Shown here: positions 1 to 8,313 of the stretch, in pieces
Layout: each line of letters starts with the position of its first letter
Position numbering within the stretch: the first letter of the stretch is position 1
Source of the DNA: Achromobacter agilis
Lineage (GTDB): Bacteria > Pseudomonadota > Gammaproteobacteria > Burkholderiales > Burkholderiaceae_B
Length of the DNA stretch: 64,000 bases
Assembly: GCF_900496965.1 (NCBI RefSeq)
Contig: NZ_UFQB01000009.1
Location: 62,001-126,000 of the forward strand
Direction of reading: 5' to 3'
The notes under the pieces: generated by a model
Database searches by the model: none
Seen by the model: the letters and a program-made list of their open reading frames with translations, nothing else
Told to the model about the DNA's origin: nothing
Translations under genes and position numbers: made by a program

Positions 1-413
1 ACCGGCGCGGTAGCACCGGCGCGCTGCGCTGCGAAGCGCTGGTGCTGCTCAACAAGGTGGGCATGCTGGACCACGCCCACAAGTATCCGCATCAGCTCTC
101 TGGCGGCCAGCAGCAGCGTGTTGCGATCGCCCGCGCCCTGGCCATGCGGCCGTCCATCATGCTCTTCGACGAGCCCACCTCGGCGCTGGACCCCGAACTG
201 GTGGCGGAGGTGCTGAAGGTGGTTGAAACGCTGGCGCGCGAGGGCATGACTATGCTGATCGTGACGCACGAAATGGGATTCGCGTTCAAGGTGTCGGACC
301 GCGTAGTGTTCATGGAGGCCGGCCGCGTGTTGCTGGATGCGCCTCCCGCCGAGGTGCTGGGCAGCGCGGATCCGCGCGTGAAAGACTTCCTGAGCCACGT
401 TCATGTCTCCTGA
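1..413 (+). CDS. Polar amino-acid ABC transporter ATP-binding protein, 5' end cut by window
   Basis: ATPase subunit of a polar amino-acid (PAAT/HisP-GlnQ type) importer at the inner membrane. The frame is open to the left edge, so the start, Walker A and Q-loop lie outside; about 136 residues are visible. These contain the LSGGQ signature followed by [10 protein letters not shown], the Walker [12 protein letters not shown] and the H-loop segment VTHEMGFA, all intact. The stop overlaps the start of the amidase gene by 11 nt, so the two are probably translationally coupled. The paralogue at 9800-10558 has the same motifs. The EhuA subunit of ectoine importers belongs to this ATPase family, which is relevant because ectC lies two genes downstream, but the ATPase alone does not reveal the substrate. 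Confidence 0.93.
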   Translation, partial: RRGSTGALRCEALVLLNKVGMLDHAHKYPHQLSGGQQQRVAIARALAMRPSIMLFDEPTSALDPELVAEVLKVVETLAREGMTMLIVTHEMGFAFKVSDRVVFMEAGRVLLDAPPAEVLGSADPRVKDFLSHVHVS

Positions 414-1752
414 TCAATCCGATGTGTCGTTGCGGGCGGTGTCGGCGTGCCTGGCGCAGATGTCCGCGGATCCTGACGCCGCGGCGCGTGCGCTGCTCTT
501 GCGCCGCGACGAGGTCGCCCTGGCCGAGGCGCAGGCGCGCGACGCGTTGCGCGCGCTGGCGCCCGGGGGCGAGCCGCTGGCTGGCATGGTGCTGGGCGTG
601 AAGGCCTGCTTCGATGTGCAGGGGTGGATAACCCATGCGGGCTCGCGGGTGCTGTCAGACGCGTCGGCCGCGGCCGAAGACGCTCCCCTGGTGCGCAGGC
701 TGCGGCGCGCGGGGGCCGTGTTGCTGGCACAGAACAACATGACCGAGTTCGCCTACGGCGCGCTCGGCCTGAATGCGACGTTCGGCACGCCGCTCACGCC
801 ATGCCTGGCCGACATGCCCCGCGTGGCGGGCGGGTCCAGCAGCGGCGGCGCGGTGGCGGTGGCGCAGGGCATGGTGAATCTGGCCGTGGTGTCGGACACC
901 AGCGGGTCGGCGCGCATCCCCGCGGCGTTCTGCGGGGTTGCGGGTTTCAAGCCGTCCCGCGGCCGGTATCCGGACGCGGGCATGATGTATTTGTCGCCGT
1001 CGTTCGATGTGCCGGGCATCATCGCCGCAGATGCCGCGCAGTGCCTGCGTGTGGATAAGGCGCTGGCGTCTCGGGAAGCGCTGTTTCCGGCGCCGGCCGT
1101 GCGCGGCACTGGGCCGCTGGCGAGCAGGAATTTCGTGGTGCCGGACCATGTCGAGGACCTGCTGGATCCGGAAGTGCGGCGCGCTTTCTCGGCATGGCTG
1201 GAGCGGCTGATGGCCGCGGGCGCGGTACTGCGGCGCCTGCCGATGCCCTGCGTGGCGCAGGCCGGCCCTGTGGCGCGCGACGGCGGCATTATCGCGGCCG
1301 AAGCCTACATGCTGCACGCGCCGCGCCTGGCGACGGATGCGGCCCGCTACGATCCCCGCGTGGGGCCGCGCATGCTGCTGGGGGCGCAGGTTCCTGCGCA
1401 TGCCTATCTTGCGGCGCAGCGGCGGCTGGCGGAATTGCGCCGGGAATACGACGCGGCGATGGCGAGCGCGGGCGCGGACGCAGTGCTGACGCCGACCGTG
1501 CCCATGCTGCCGCCGACGTTGGCGCAGCTGGAAGACAACGAGGCTTACCTGAGTGAAAACTCCCGGGCATTCAGCCTGACGGAATTCGCAAACCGCCTGG
1601 ACCTGCCCAGCATTTCGCTACCGGGCGATCTTGCCGACAGAAGAGCCGTCGGCCTGATGGCGACAGGCTTACGCGGTGGCGACCGCGCGCTGCTGGCTAC
1701 CGCCGTGCAGATCGAAGCGGCGCTTGGATCGGCCGCACGCCGCCGGAACTGA
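403..1752 (+). CDS. Amidase signature family hydrolase
   Basis: Amidase signature enzyme (449 aa) that hydrolyses a C-N amide bond; substrate unknown. The Ser-cisSer-Lys triad is visible: Lys67 in GVKACF, the serine cluster GGSSSGG at residues 143-149, and the nucleophile region [10 protein letters not shown] with Ser169. Length is normal for this family (GatA/AtzF-like without an extra C-terminal domain). No signal peptide is seen, so it should be cytoplasmic. It overlaps the preceding ABC ATPase by 11 nt and is followed 30 nt later by ectC, which suggests it acts on an imported amide or a cyclic or acylated amino acid. It is unlikely to be the housekeeping GatA because no gatB or gatC is adjacent. 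Confidence 0.88.
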   Translation: MSPDQSDVSLRAVSACLAQMSADPDAAARALLLRRDEVALAEAQARDALRALAPGGEPLAGMVLGVKACFDVQGWITHAGSRVLSDASAAAEDAPLVRRLRRAGAVLLAQNNMTEFAYGALGLNATFGTPLTPCLADMPRVAGGSSSGGAVAVAQGMVNLAVVSDTSGSARIPAAFCGVAGFKPSRGRYPDAGMMYLSPSFDVPGIIAADAAQCLRVDKALASREALFPAPAVRGTGPLASRNFVVPDHVEDLLDPEVRRAFSAWLERLMAAGAVLRRLPMPCVAQAGPVARDGGIIAAEAYMLHAPRLATDAARYDPRVGPRMLLGAQVPAHAYLAAQRRLAELRREYDAAMASAGADAVLTPTVPMLPPTLAQLEDNEAYLSENSRAFSLTEFANRLDLPSISLPGDLADRRAVGLMATGLRGGDRALLATAVQIEAALGSAARRRN

Positions 1753-1782
1753 TTTCCCCACTCATTGGCTGATTAGCATCCC

Positions 1783-2184
1783 ATGATAGTTATCCACAGC
1801 GACGAATTGACCGACACTGAACGCCACGCCCGGGGGCCGGGCTGGGAAAGCAAGCGCATCATCGTCAAGCGCGACGGCATCGGATATTCCGTGCACGAGA
1901 CCCGCGTCTTCGAAGGCGCCGAGCTGCGCCTGCACTACAAGCACCACTACGAAGCGAACTACTGCATGGAAGGCGAAGGAGAGGTCGAGGACGTGGCCAC
2001 CGGCACCGTCCACGCCATCAGGCCCGGCACGCTGTACGCGCTGGACAAGAACGACCAGCACGTGCTGCGGGCCGTGAAGGGGGATCTGAGACTGGTCTGC
2101 GTCTTCAATCCGCCCTTGAGCGGGCAGGAGACGCATCGGGCGGACGGCAGCTACGCGGAGCCGGAACGAGAGCAGCGCGCCTAG
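1783..2184 (+). CDS. ectC: L-ectoine synthase, solitary copy
   Basis: Ectoine synthase (133 aa, a single cupin). It normally cyclises N-gamma-acetyl-diaminobutyrate to ectoine. The protein matches EctC along its whole length: the N-terminal region with Trp21 and Arg25, the block HYKHHYEANYCMEGEGEVE, and the C-terminal CVFNPPLSG...DGSY. The iron ligands reported for Paenibacillus lautus EctC (Glu57, Tyr85, His93) fall at the same numbers here. No ectA, ectB, ask or ectD lies in the window, so this is a solitary ectC. Its neighbours are an amino-acid ABC ATPase and an amidase on the same strand and a convergent GntR regulator. The ribosome site is weak. A role in true ectoine synthesis would need an external supply of the acetylated precursor; other cyclisation or reverse hydrolysis is possible. 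Confidence 0.9.
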   Translation: MIVIHSDELTDTERHARGPGWESKRIIVKRDGIGYSVHETRVFEGAELRLHYKHHYEANYCMEGEGEVEDVATGTVHAIRPGTLYALDKNDQHVLRAVKGDLRLVCVFNPPLSGQETHRADGSYAEPEREQRA

Positions 2185-2219
2185 GCGCATGCGGGCGCCT
2201 GGCGCGTGCCTGGCGCCCG

Positions 2220-2894
2220 CTATTTGGCCTGCTGCTTCAGGCGGGTCAGCACGGCCATCAGCGTGCGTTCGGAATCGTCCAGGTATTCCGTCAGGGTTTG
2301 CGCCGCCAGATCGCGGCGTCCTTCCACGAGCAAACCGTGGATGCGGCGTTCGCGTTCGATCCAGTCGGGCGTCTGGATACGGCTTTCATCGACCTCCGAC
2401 GCGAACACCAGGCGCAGCTGAGCGCAAAGCGTAAGAAAGAACTCGTCCAACAGCCGGCTGCCCAGCTGCGCAACGATGTGCTGGTGCACTTGCAGGCTCA
2501 ACGTGCCGACGGTGCGCCATTGTTTCCTGGACAACGCGCGTTCGGCCGCGTTGATGGTCGTGTGCATCTTGTCGAGCAGCGCGGGCTGCAGCGGCAGCCC
2601 GCCTTCGATGGCCTGAAGTTCCAGCGCGCGGCGGGCCGCATAGATCTCGCGCAGGTCCTTGCGCTCCATGCGCCGGACCACGACGCCCTTGTGGCGGATG
2701 AATGTGGCGAGCCCTTCGCGGCCGAGCTGGTGCAGGACCTCGCGGATCGTATTGCGCGACGCGCCGTAGTCCGCCGCGAGATCGACTTCGACCAGTTGCG
2801 TGCCGGGCGGCAGTTTGCCTTCCATGATGTCGTCGCGCAGCTGGTGGCTGATGCGTTCGGCGATCGAGATTCCGCTGTCGCGTTCGGCGGGCAT
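2220..2894 (-). CDS. GntR family regulator, FadR/FCD subfamily
   Basis: Transcription factor (224 aa) with an N-terminal winged helix (about residues 10-75, including the recognition stretch YGASRNTIREVLHQLGREGL) and an all-helical FCD ligand domain behind it. Members usually repress catabolic genes and respond to small carboxylic or amino acids, often through a metal site in the FCD domain. It is convergent with ectC (35 nt between stops) and lies downstream of the DUF1989 gene on the same strand, separated from it by a likely terminator. It is a reasonable candidate regulator of the ABC-amidase-ectC operon, but no operator was identified, so this rests on position only. Confidence 0.88.
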   Translation of the reverse strand: MPAERDSGISIAERISHQLRDDIMEGKLPPGTQLVEVDLAADYGASRNTIREVLHQLGREGLATFIRHKGVVVRRMERKDLREIYAARRALELQAIEGGLPLQPALLDKMHTTINAAERALSRKQWRTVGTLSLQVHQHIVAQLGSRLLDEFFLTLCAQLRLVFASEVDESRIQTPDWIERERRIHGLLVEGRRDLAAQTLTEYLDDSERTLMAVLTRLKQQAK

Positions 2895-2913
2895 GATGGC
2901 ATGGGCTCCTATA

Positions 2914-2940
2914 GAAAAGCGCCGCGGCTTGGCCGCGGCG
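2914..2940 (-). terminator. Rho-independent terminator after the DUF1989 gene
   Basis: On the minus strand a 9-bp GC stem (2920-2928 with 2932-2940, loop of 3 nt) is followed by TTTT. It sits about 40 nt after the stop of the DUF1989 gene and just upstream of the GntR start, so it should separate the two transcripts. Confidence 0.7.
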
Positions 2941-2982
2941 TGGGGGCAGCAAGCCGAAGGCGCGGCGTGGGGGGATTTCCCT

Positions 2983-3828
2983 TTATTTCCACTCGACCTT
3001 TTCAGGGTGCAGTCCGTGGACGCCCTTATACGGTGAAACCTCGGGCGCTGTCCAGCCTTGCAGCAAGGCCGGATCCAGCGCGTAGACCTCCACGCCGAGC
3101 GGACGGCAGACGTCGATGGGATCGCGCGCCTCGGGGCCCCACATCGGCACGGACAAGTCGCCGCCCGGGCAGGTGGATAGCGCGCACAGCAGGTCCATTT
3201 CGGCGAAGAACTCCAGGTAGTCGCCCGGCTTGGCGGGGCACGCCTTCATGAAGTACTTGTCGTCGTCGTTCAGACCGGTGACCTGGAACACATTGAGCAC
3301 GTCGTGCACGTCGAATTCGGTCAGGCCGTGGGGCGCCACCGCGCGGGTCAGGTTGGAGTGGCAATGGAAGTGGAAATCCTCGCCGCTTAGCAGCTTGTTC
3401 ACGTAAGGATCGCAACGCGTGCCGAGCAGGTCATGGACGCGGCCGCCGTCGCTGTCGATGCCGTAGCCGGCCAGCGTGTCGTCGGTGATCGTGACCATCG
3501 GACGCAGGTACGGCAGCGTGGACCAGATGCGGTCATGCGTGCTGACATGCGCTTGCTGCAGCTGGCGGGTGCGCGAGGCCCACATGCGTTCGCGCGGGTT
3601 GTGCAGGTTCCACATGTTGAAGTCCGCGACCTGCGGGCCTTCGAGGGTCACGATGCGGAATACGTGGCCGGCGGGCACCTTCCAGGCGAAGCCGCTGCGG
3701 ATGGGAACGACGTGGGATTCGACAAGCTTGCGCTGCGCCGGGTCGGCGATGAGCGTGCGGTAGAAGTCCCGGTCCACATTCAATACCGAACCCTTGCCTA
3801 CCTGGTACGCCGCGGGGTAATTCGACAT
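2983..3828 (-). CDS. DUF1989 (urea carboxylase-associated type) protein
   Basis: Protein of 281 aa in the DUF1989 family, whose members are often linked to urea carboxylase or amine catabolism but whose reaction is not established. Diagnostic segments are RSGFAWKVPAGHVFRI near the N-terminus, GPQVADFNMWNLHNP, the Cys/His-rich HFHCHSNLTRAVAPHGL and DVHDVLNVFQ. The ATG at 3828 is chosen because AGGAGG stands 6 nt upstream; a longer in-frame extension lacks such a site. No urea carboxylase or allophanate hydrolase is nearby. It is followed by a terminator and flanked by GntR and LysR genes. It is longer than many DUF1989 proteins (about 200 aa), having an extended C-terminus. Confidence 0.8.
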   Translation of the reverse strand: MSNYPAAYQVGKGSVLNVDRDFYRTLIADPAQRKLVESHVVPIRSGFAWKVPAGHVFRIVTLEGPQVADFNMWNLHNPRERMWASRTRQLQQAHVSTHDRIWSTLPYLRPMVTITDDTLAGYGIDSDGGRVHDLLGTRCDPYVNKLLSGEDFHFHCHSNLTRAVAPHGLTEFDVHDVLNVFQVTGLNDDDKYFMKACPAKPGDYLEFFAEMDLLCALSTCPGGDLSVPMWGPEARDPIDVCRPLGVEVYALDPALLQGWTAPEVSPYKGVHGLHPEKVEWK

Positions 3829-3922
3829 GGTCTGCCTCCTGATTCGATCCTGGAATCCATGCCAGGATTGTTGAACAATCATGGGGCAGTATACAGGAGC
3901 CAAGAGCGGCGGAAAGCCCTTT

Positions 3923-4846
3923 TCAAAAGGGTTGCGAAGCACTCCCGGAGGCGTCGCAAACCTGTTTGATCGTCTGGCGCAGCCAGCGGTGGGCGGGGTC
4001 GCTGTCCAGCCGCGGCGGCCAGGCCTGCACGACGGTGACCGGGGCCAAGGGCACCGGCACTTCGAACGCGCGCAGCTTCAGGCCCAGCCGCTCCACGCCG
4101 GGCATGAGGTCCTTGGGCATGGACGGCAGGATCAGGTCGGAATCGGCCAGGGCGAACATGGCGGAGTGAAATGTAGGCGTGATGAGCGAGACGTGCCGTT
4201 CCAGGCCCCGCTCGGCCAGTGCCGTGTCGATGGGGCCGTGCGAGCGGCCGCGGCGCGATACGCTGATATGGTCGTAAGCGGCGAAGCGCTGCGGGGTGAT
4301 GTTGCCTTCGAAAATGGCGTGTCCGGCGCGCGCGAGGCCGCAGAAGGCGGTGGTGAAAAGGCCTTGCACCTTGATGTCGGCGCCGAACTTCTGCGATGAG
4401 CCGATGTAGAGATCGGCGTTGCTGTCCAGGGCATCGCCATCGGCCTCGCCTTCCGAGACGAAGCGCAATACGGTGCGCGGGGCGTGGCGGCGCAGATGCT
4501 CGCGCAGGCGGCCGCCGTAGCCGCCCACGAATACGTCGTTGGCGCGCAGCGTGAAGACGCGCGCCAGAGTGGCCAGGTCGATGTCCTGGCTGAACTCGGT
4601 GAACACGGCTTGCGCCTGTTCCACCACGCTCTTCACCCGTCCGTGCAGGGCGAGTGCCCGCGGCGTGGGCGCAAGCCCCCGGCCCGAACGCACCAGCACC
4701 GGGTCGCCCAGCGTCCGACGGATGCGGGCCAGACTGCGGCTTACGGCTGGCGTGCTGAGGTTCAGCCGGCGCGCCGCGCCGGCGACGCTGCCCTCCTGAA
4801 TCAGCACGTCCAGGGTCAGCAGCAGATTGAGGTCTAGCGATTTCAT
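3923..4846 (-). CDS. LysR family regulator
   Basis: LysR-type transcription factor of 307 aa. The N-terminal helix-turn-helix is at residues 1-60 (MKSLDLNLLLTLDVLIQEGS...AVSRSLARIRRTLGDPVLVRSG) and is followed by a substrate-binding domain. ATG at 4846 gives the canonical LysR N-terminus, so longer in-frame starts are rejected. It is divergent from the VOC/flavin-reductase gene pair (164 nt gap), the usual arrangement for a LysR activator and its target, and it also precedes the DUF1989 gene on the same strand. The NLLLTLDVLIQEGSVAGAA wording resembles the NodD/PcpR-like branch that regulates aromatic degradation, though this is only a family resemblance. Confidence 0.9.
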   Translation of the reverse strand: MKSLDLNLLLTLDVLIQEGSVAGAARRLNLSTPAVSRSLARIRRTLGDPVLVRSGRGLAPTPRALALHGRVKSVVEQAQAVFTEFSQDIDLATLARVFTLRANDVFVGGYGGRLREHLRRHAPRTVLRFVSEGEADGDALDSNADLYIGSSQKFGADIKVQGLFTTAFCGLARAGHAIFEGNITPQRFAAYDHISVSRRGRSHGPIDTALAERGLERHVSLITPTFHSAMFALADSDLILPSMPKDLMPGVERLGLKLRAFEVPVPLAPVTVVQAWPPRLDSDPAHRWLRQTIKQVCDASGSASQPF

Positions 4847-5010
4847 GCGGCCAAGCATAGCGCGGGAGGATGGGCGGCCGAGGCCTGGGAGTTGCCCGGC
4901 GTGCATTTCTGGATTGCATATGGCGGCATTCCCCGGCGTACGGGCCGGGGCCAATATGCCCATTTCGGCGGCGCCTGGGCGCCTGCCTGACGAGAACCTA
5001 GGAGAAAAAA

Positions 5011-5493
5011 ATGGCGCTGGAAGTTCTGGAGCTGCATCATCACGCGGTGCGCATGCCGCTGGGCAAAGTCGCGGCCATGGGCGCGTTCTATGGGGAGGTG
5101 CTGGGGTTGGATACCGACCAGGGCCGATGGGAGATTCCGGGCATCGCCGGATACTTCCTGGACATGGGCAACGATTGCCAGATCCATTTGCTGGGCAGCG
5201 ACGGCCCTTCGCCGTATTCCCAGGGCCCGGGGCGCGACCCGGTGGAAAACCATGTGGCGCTGGCGGTGCGCGACATCGCGGCGGCGGAAGCTGAACTGCG
5301 GCGCCTGGGCGTAGACCATTGGAAGCTGGACAACGTGGCGGCGCCCGAGCTGATGCAGCTGTTCCTGCGCGACCCGGTGGGCAACCTGATCGAACTGCAC
5401 CAGATCGGCCGTTGCCGCTGCAAGCGCAGCGACCGCGTGTTTGCCGATGCGAAGGCCGCCGAAGGGGCCGCGCCCACGCCGGCGCGGGATTGA
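5011..5493 (+). CDS. VOC (glyoxalase/extradiol dioxygenase) superfamily protein
   Basis: Single-domain VOC protein of 160 aa. Candidate metal ligands are in the N-terminal LHHHAV (around His10/11), His59, His81 in NHVALAV and Glu128 in NLIELHQ, the pattern expected for glyoxalase-fold metalloenzymes. The ATG is preceded by AGGAGA. The C-terminal 25 residues are a low-complexity Ala/Pro tail. It is followed 18 nt later by a flavin reductase gene and is divergent from a LysR regulator, so the pair may belong to a small aromatic or xenobiotic degradation operon. The substrate cannot be read from sequence; lactoylglutathione lyase activity is not specifically indicated. Confidence 0.82.
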   Translation: MALEVLELHHHAVRMPLGKVAAMGAFYGEVLGLDTDQGRWEIPGIAGYFLDMGNDCQIHLLGSDGPSPYSQGPGRDPVENHVALAVRDIAAAEAELRRLGVDHWKLDNVAAPELMQLFLRDPVGNLIELHQIGRCRCKRSDRVFADAKAAEGAAPTPARD

Positions 5494-5511
5494 GGCGGCA
5501 GGGGATCAGCC

Positions 5512-6180
5512 ATGTTCATCGACCTGAATGACCTGGAGGGGCCGGCCCGCTACAAGCTGCTGACCGCAACGATCGTGCCGCGGCCCATCGCCTGGATCGT
5601 GTCGCGAGACGCCCATGGAGCGACGAACGTGGCGCCGTTTTCGTTCTTCAACGTGATGTCGGGCGACCCGCCGCTGATCTGCGTCGGCATCGGCGTGCGC
5701 GGCAACGCGCCCAAGGATACGGCGCGCAATATCGCTGAACGCGGCGAGTTCACGGTGAGCCTGGTGTCGGCCCCGCTGGCCGCCAGGATGAACGTGACGG
5801 CGGTGGATTTTCCGGCCGGCGTGGACGAGTCGCTGGAAGCCGGGCTGGTCCTGTCGCCGTCGAGAAGCATCAGCGTGCCGTGGGTGGCGCAGTCGCCGGT
5901 GGCGTTCGAATGCCGCGTGCACGAGCTGATCCGCATCGATCGCCGCACCCTGGTGGTGGCCGGCGTGACGGCCATGCACGTGCGCGACGAGCTGGTGGCC
6001 GATCGGGACAACCTGTACCTGGACGGCCCCGGCATGGACCTGCTCGCCCGCCTGCACAACCCGGGCTGGTACTGCCGCCCGCAGGCCGCGTTCCAGATGC
6101 CCCAGATGACGCTGGCGCAATGGGAGGCGCTGAAACTGTCCGGCGAAGCGGACCGCTATCTGGAGCAGGATCTCACTTGA
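5512..6180 (+). CDS. Flavin reductase-like domain protein
   Basis: FMN-binding split-barrel protein of 222 aa of the flavin reductase-like (DIM6/NTAB) family. Visible signatures are ATIVPRPIAWIVSRD at the start of the barrel, NVAPFSFFNVMSGDPPLI and DTARNIAERGEFTVSLV. Members either reduce flavin for a partner monooxygenase or bind FMN themselves. It lies 18 nt after the VOC gene and ends just before a convergent LysR gene. No partner oxygenase is in the window next to it, so its electron acceptor is unknown. A second, unrelated-context member of the same fold is at 43780-44349. Confidence 0.85.
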   Translation: MFIDLNDLEGPARYKLLTATIVPRPIAWIVSRDAHGATNVAPFSFFNVMSGDPPLICVGIGVRGNAPKDTARNIAERGEFTVSLVSAPLAARMNVTAVDFPAGVDESLEAGLVLSPSRSISVPWVAQSPVAFECRVHELIRIDRRTLVVAGVTAMHVRDELVADRDNLYLDGPGMDLLARLHNPGWYCRPQAAFQMPQMTLAQWEALKLSGEADRYLEQDLT

Positions 6181-6204
6181 AAGGCGGCGTGCGCCCGCGC
6201 GCCG

Positions 6205-7137
6205 TCAGCGCGCCGCCCGCGCCTTCAGGTCGGACATCTCTTCGAGCATGAGCTGGTGGGCATAGCGCGAGAACACGCTGACCAGCCGCGTGCGGGTGTG
6301 GTACGGGGGATAGAGCAAGGCCACCGTAACCGGCACCGCCGGACTGAACGGGCGGACTTCCACGCCGTTGGCTTCGAATTCCTCGCGGGCGGCCAGCGGA
6401 TTGATGAGCGCCACGCCGAGACCCGCGCCCACCAGGGCGCAAATGGACGAACCCAGTCCGGCCTCGGCCACGATCTGCCTTTCGACCCTGGCCGTCTTGA
6501 ATACGTCGTCGATCCTTTCGCGCAAGGGCGTGCCGCTGGTGAACGCCACGAACGGCTCGCCGGCGAAGTCGGCGGGCTTGAGCCGTTTCAGCCGGGCCAG
6601 GTGGTGCCCCTTGGGCACCACCGCCACGCAACTCATCGAGAGCACCGGTTCCACCTGGATGCCGGGCGAGTCTCCCGACAGCATGGCCAACCCTGTATCG
6701 CAGAACCCCGAACTGATCCAGTTGTGCACCGTGCTGGCATTGCCGGAATGGATGGACACCATGACGTCCGGGTATTCCGTCTTGAAGGCGGCGACGATGC
6801 GCGCCAGTAGGCCGCCGGCCAGCCGCGGCATGGCGGCCACGCTCAGGCGGCTGGCGCTGAATGAGCGGATGCTGGCCGCCGCCGATTCCAGGCCGGCCAG
6901 GCCGATGAAGGTTTTTTCCACCTCTTGAAAGAAGCGCGATCCGTCCTGCGTGGGGGTCAGGCGGCTGCCGTTGCGGTCGAACAGGGGGAACTGGGTGATG
7001 GCTTCCAATTGCGCGATTAAGCGGCTAACGTGCGGCTGCGAGGTATGCACGCGCCGCGCGGCGGCAGTCATCGAGCCGGTCATCATGACGGCCCGGAACG
7101 CCTCGATGTGTCGCAAGCCCATCCGTGGAATGGCCAT
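6205..7137 (-). CDS. LysR family regulator of the adjacent amino-acid importer
   Basis: LysR-type regulator of 310 aa with the N-terminal helix-turn-helix MGLRHIEAFRAVMMTGSMTAAARRVHTSQPHVSRLIAQLE and a type 2 periplasmic-binding-like effector domain. It resembles NocR/ArgP-like proteins that respond to amino acids. It is divergent from the gene for an amino-acid ABC receptor (start 7309; 171-nt gap that must hold both promoters), so control of the 7309-12567 transport operon is the most likely role. The gap is AT-richer than its surroundings, as expected for a regulatory region. Confidence 0.9.
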   Translation of the reverse strand: MAIPRMGLRHIEAFRAVMMTGSMTAAARRVHTSQPHVSRLIAQLEAITQFPLFDRNGSRLTPTQDGSRFFQEVEKTFIGLAGLESAAASIRSFSASRLSVAAMPRLAGGLLARIVAAFKTEYPDVMVSIHSGNASTVHNWISSGFCDTGLAMLSGDSPGIQVEPVLSMSCVAVVPKGHHLARLKRLKPADFAGEPFVAFTSGTPLRERIDDVFKTARVERQIVAEAGLGSSICALVGAGLGVALINPLAAREEFEANGVEVRPFSPAVPVTVALLYPPYHTRTRLVSVFSRYAHQLMLEEMSDLKARAAR

Positions 7138-7308
7138 ATCAAATCCGTATAGAGGAATACTCGATTGGAACTGGATAAAACCATACTGCTAGTTGATACT
7201 TTTCGCCAGCCGCGGGGCTCATCGCGGGACGAGGCGGTTTCCTGCGGGCCGGGAAACGCCGATCGTAAATATAAGCATGCGCCGCTCATCCGGCGCCAAG
7301 GGAATCAG

Positions 7309-8220
7309 ATGAAAGCACTTGCTGTGATCTCCGTCGCCACCGCCCTGCTCGGCAGCGCCGCCTCCGCTCACGCCGCAGGCCCGAGCCGGCTGGACAAGAT
7401 CAAGGAAACCGGCGTGATTACCCTCGGCCATCCCGAGACCTCGGTCCCGTTCGCCTACCTGGACGGCAACCAGAAGCCGATCGGCTACACAGTGGAAATC
7501 TGCCAGGAAGTCGCCCAGTACGTAAAGGCGGCGCTGAAGCTGCCCAAGCTGGAGGTGCGCTACAACCCGACGACGTCGGCCACGCGCATTCCGCTGTTGG
7601 CCAACGGCACCATCGACCTGGAATGCGGCAACACCACCAACAACCTCGACCGCCATAAGCTGGTGTCGTTCGCGCCCACCACATTCGTGGCGCAGGTGGT
7701 GCTGGTGGCGCGCAAGGACGGCGGCGTGGATCCCAACAACCTGGAGTCTTTCCGCGGCAAGTCCATCGCCGCGCAGGCCGGCGGGCAGACCTTCCGGCTG
7801 ATCTCGCAGCTGAATGCGAAAGGCAACCTGGGCATCACCATGGCGCCCACCAAGGACACCGCGGAAACCCTCCTGATGGTGGAATCGGGCCGCGCCGCGG
7901 GGTCCGCCAACGACGACGGCATTGCCTATGGGGTGGTGGCTTCGGCGAAGAATCCGGACGTGTTCGTGATCGGCAAGAAGGGCCTGGAAGTGGCGCCCTA
8001 CGGCATCATGGAACCCAAGGACGATCCGGCCTTCAAGAAGGTGGTGGACGACGCGGTGCTGGACCTGATCAAGACGGGCAAGGTGGCCGCGATCTACGAC
8101 AAGTACTTCAATTCGCCGATCCCGCCCAAGCAGATCAACCTGAAATACCCCATGAGCGACGCCCTGAAGCGCGCGCTGGCCAATCCCACCGATTCCGGCG
8201 ACCCCAAGGTATACGAGTAA
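7309..8220 (+). CDS. Polar amino-acid ABC transporter substrate-binding protein
   Basis: Periplasmic receptor of 303 aa in the GltI/AatJ branch of family 3 binding proteins. The N-terminal 22 or so residues (MKALAVISVATALLGSAASAHA) form a Sec signal peptide. The mature protein starts with SRLDKIKETGVITLGHPETSVPFAYLDGNQKPIGYTVEIC, typical of glutamate/aspartate receptors. The ATG at 7309 follows AAGGGA and is the only start that gives a signal peptide. It is the first gene of an operon with two permeases, an ATPase, a threonine aldolase and an exporter. A strong hairpin separates it from the permease genes, consistent with higher receptor expression. Confidence 0.93.
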   Translation: MKALAVISVATALLGSAASAHAAGPSRLDKIKETGVITLGHPETSVPFAYLDGNQKPIGYTVEICQEVAQYVKAALKLPKLEVRYNPTTSATRIPLLANGTIDLECGNTTNNLDRHKLVSFAPTTFVAQVVLVARKDGGVDPNNLESFRGKSIAAQAGGQTFRLISQLNAKGNLGITMAPTKDTAETLLMVESGRAAGSANDDGIAYGVVASAKNPDVFVIGKKGLEVAPYGIMEPKDDPAFKKVVDDAVLDLIKTGKVAAIYDKYFNSPIPPKQINLKYPMSDALKRALANPTDSGDPKVYE

Positions 8221-8226
8221 GGGGGC

Positions 8227-8257
8227 GGCCCGCGGGAGGAGCTTCCTCCCGCGGGCC
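8227..8257 (+). promoter_or_regulatory. Strong intra-operon hairpin after the receptor gene
   Basis: A perfect 14-bp inverted repeat with a 3-nt loop (8227-8240 pairing with 8244-8257) begins 6 nt after the receptor stop codon. It has no T-run, so it probably blocks 3' exonucleases or causes partial termination, raising receptor mRNA relative to the permease and ATPase genes as is known for malE-malF type spacers. Confidence 0.65.
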
Positions 8258-8313
8258 TTGCCGGGGCAAGAACGCCGGCAAGGCGCGGACGGCATCGCCA
8301 CCGAGGGGCAGGC

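Noticed and set aside
890..905. Another GTGTC-N-GACAC repeat inside the amidase gene
   Set aside because: The match (GTGTCGGACAC) has a different centre and codes for the conserved SDT segment of the amidase active site; no second palindrome at about 50 nt.
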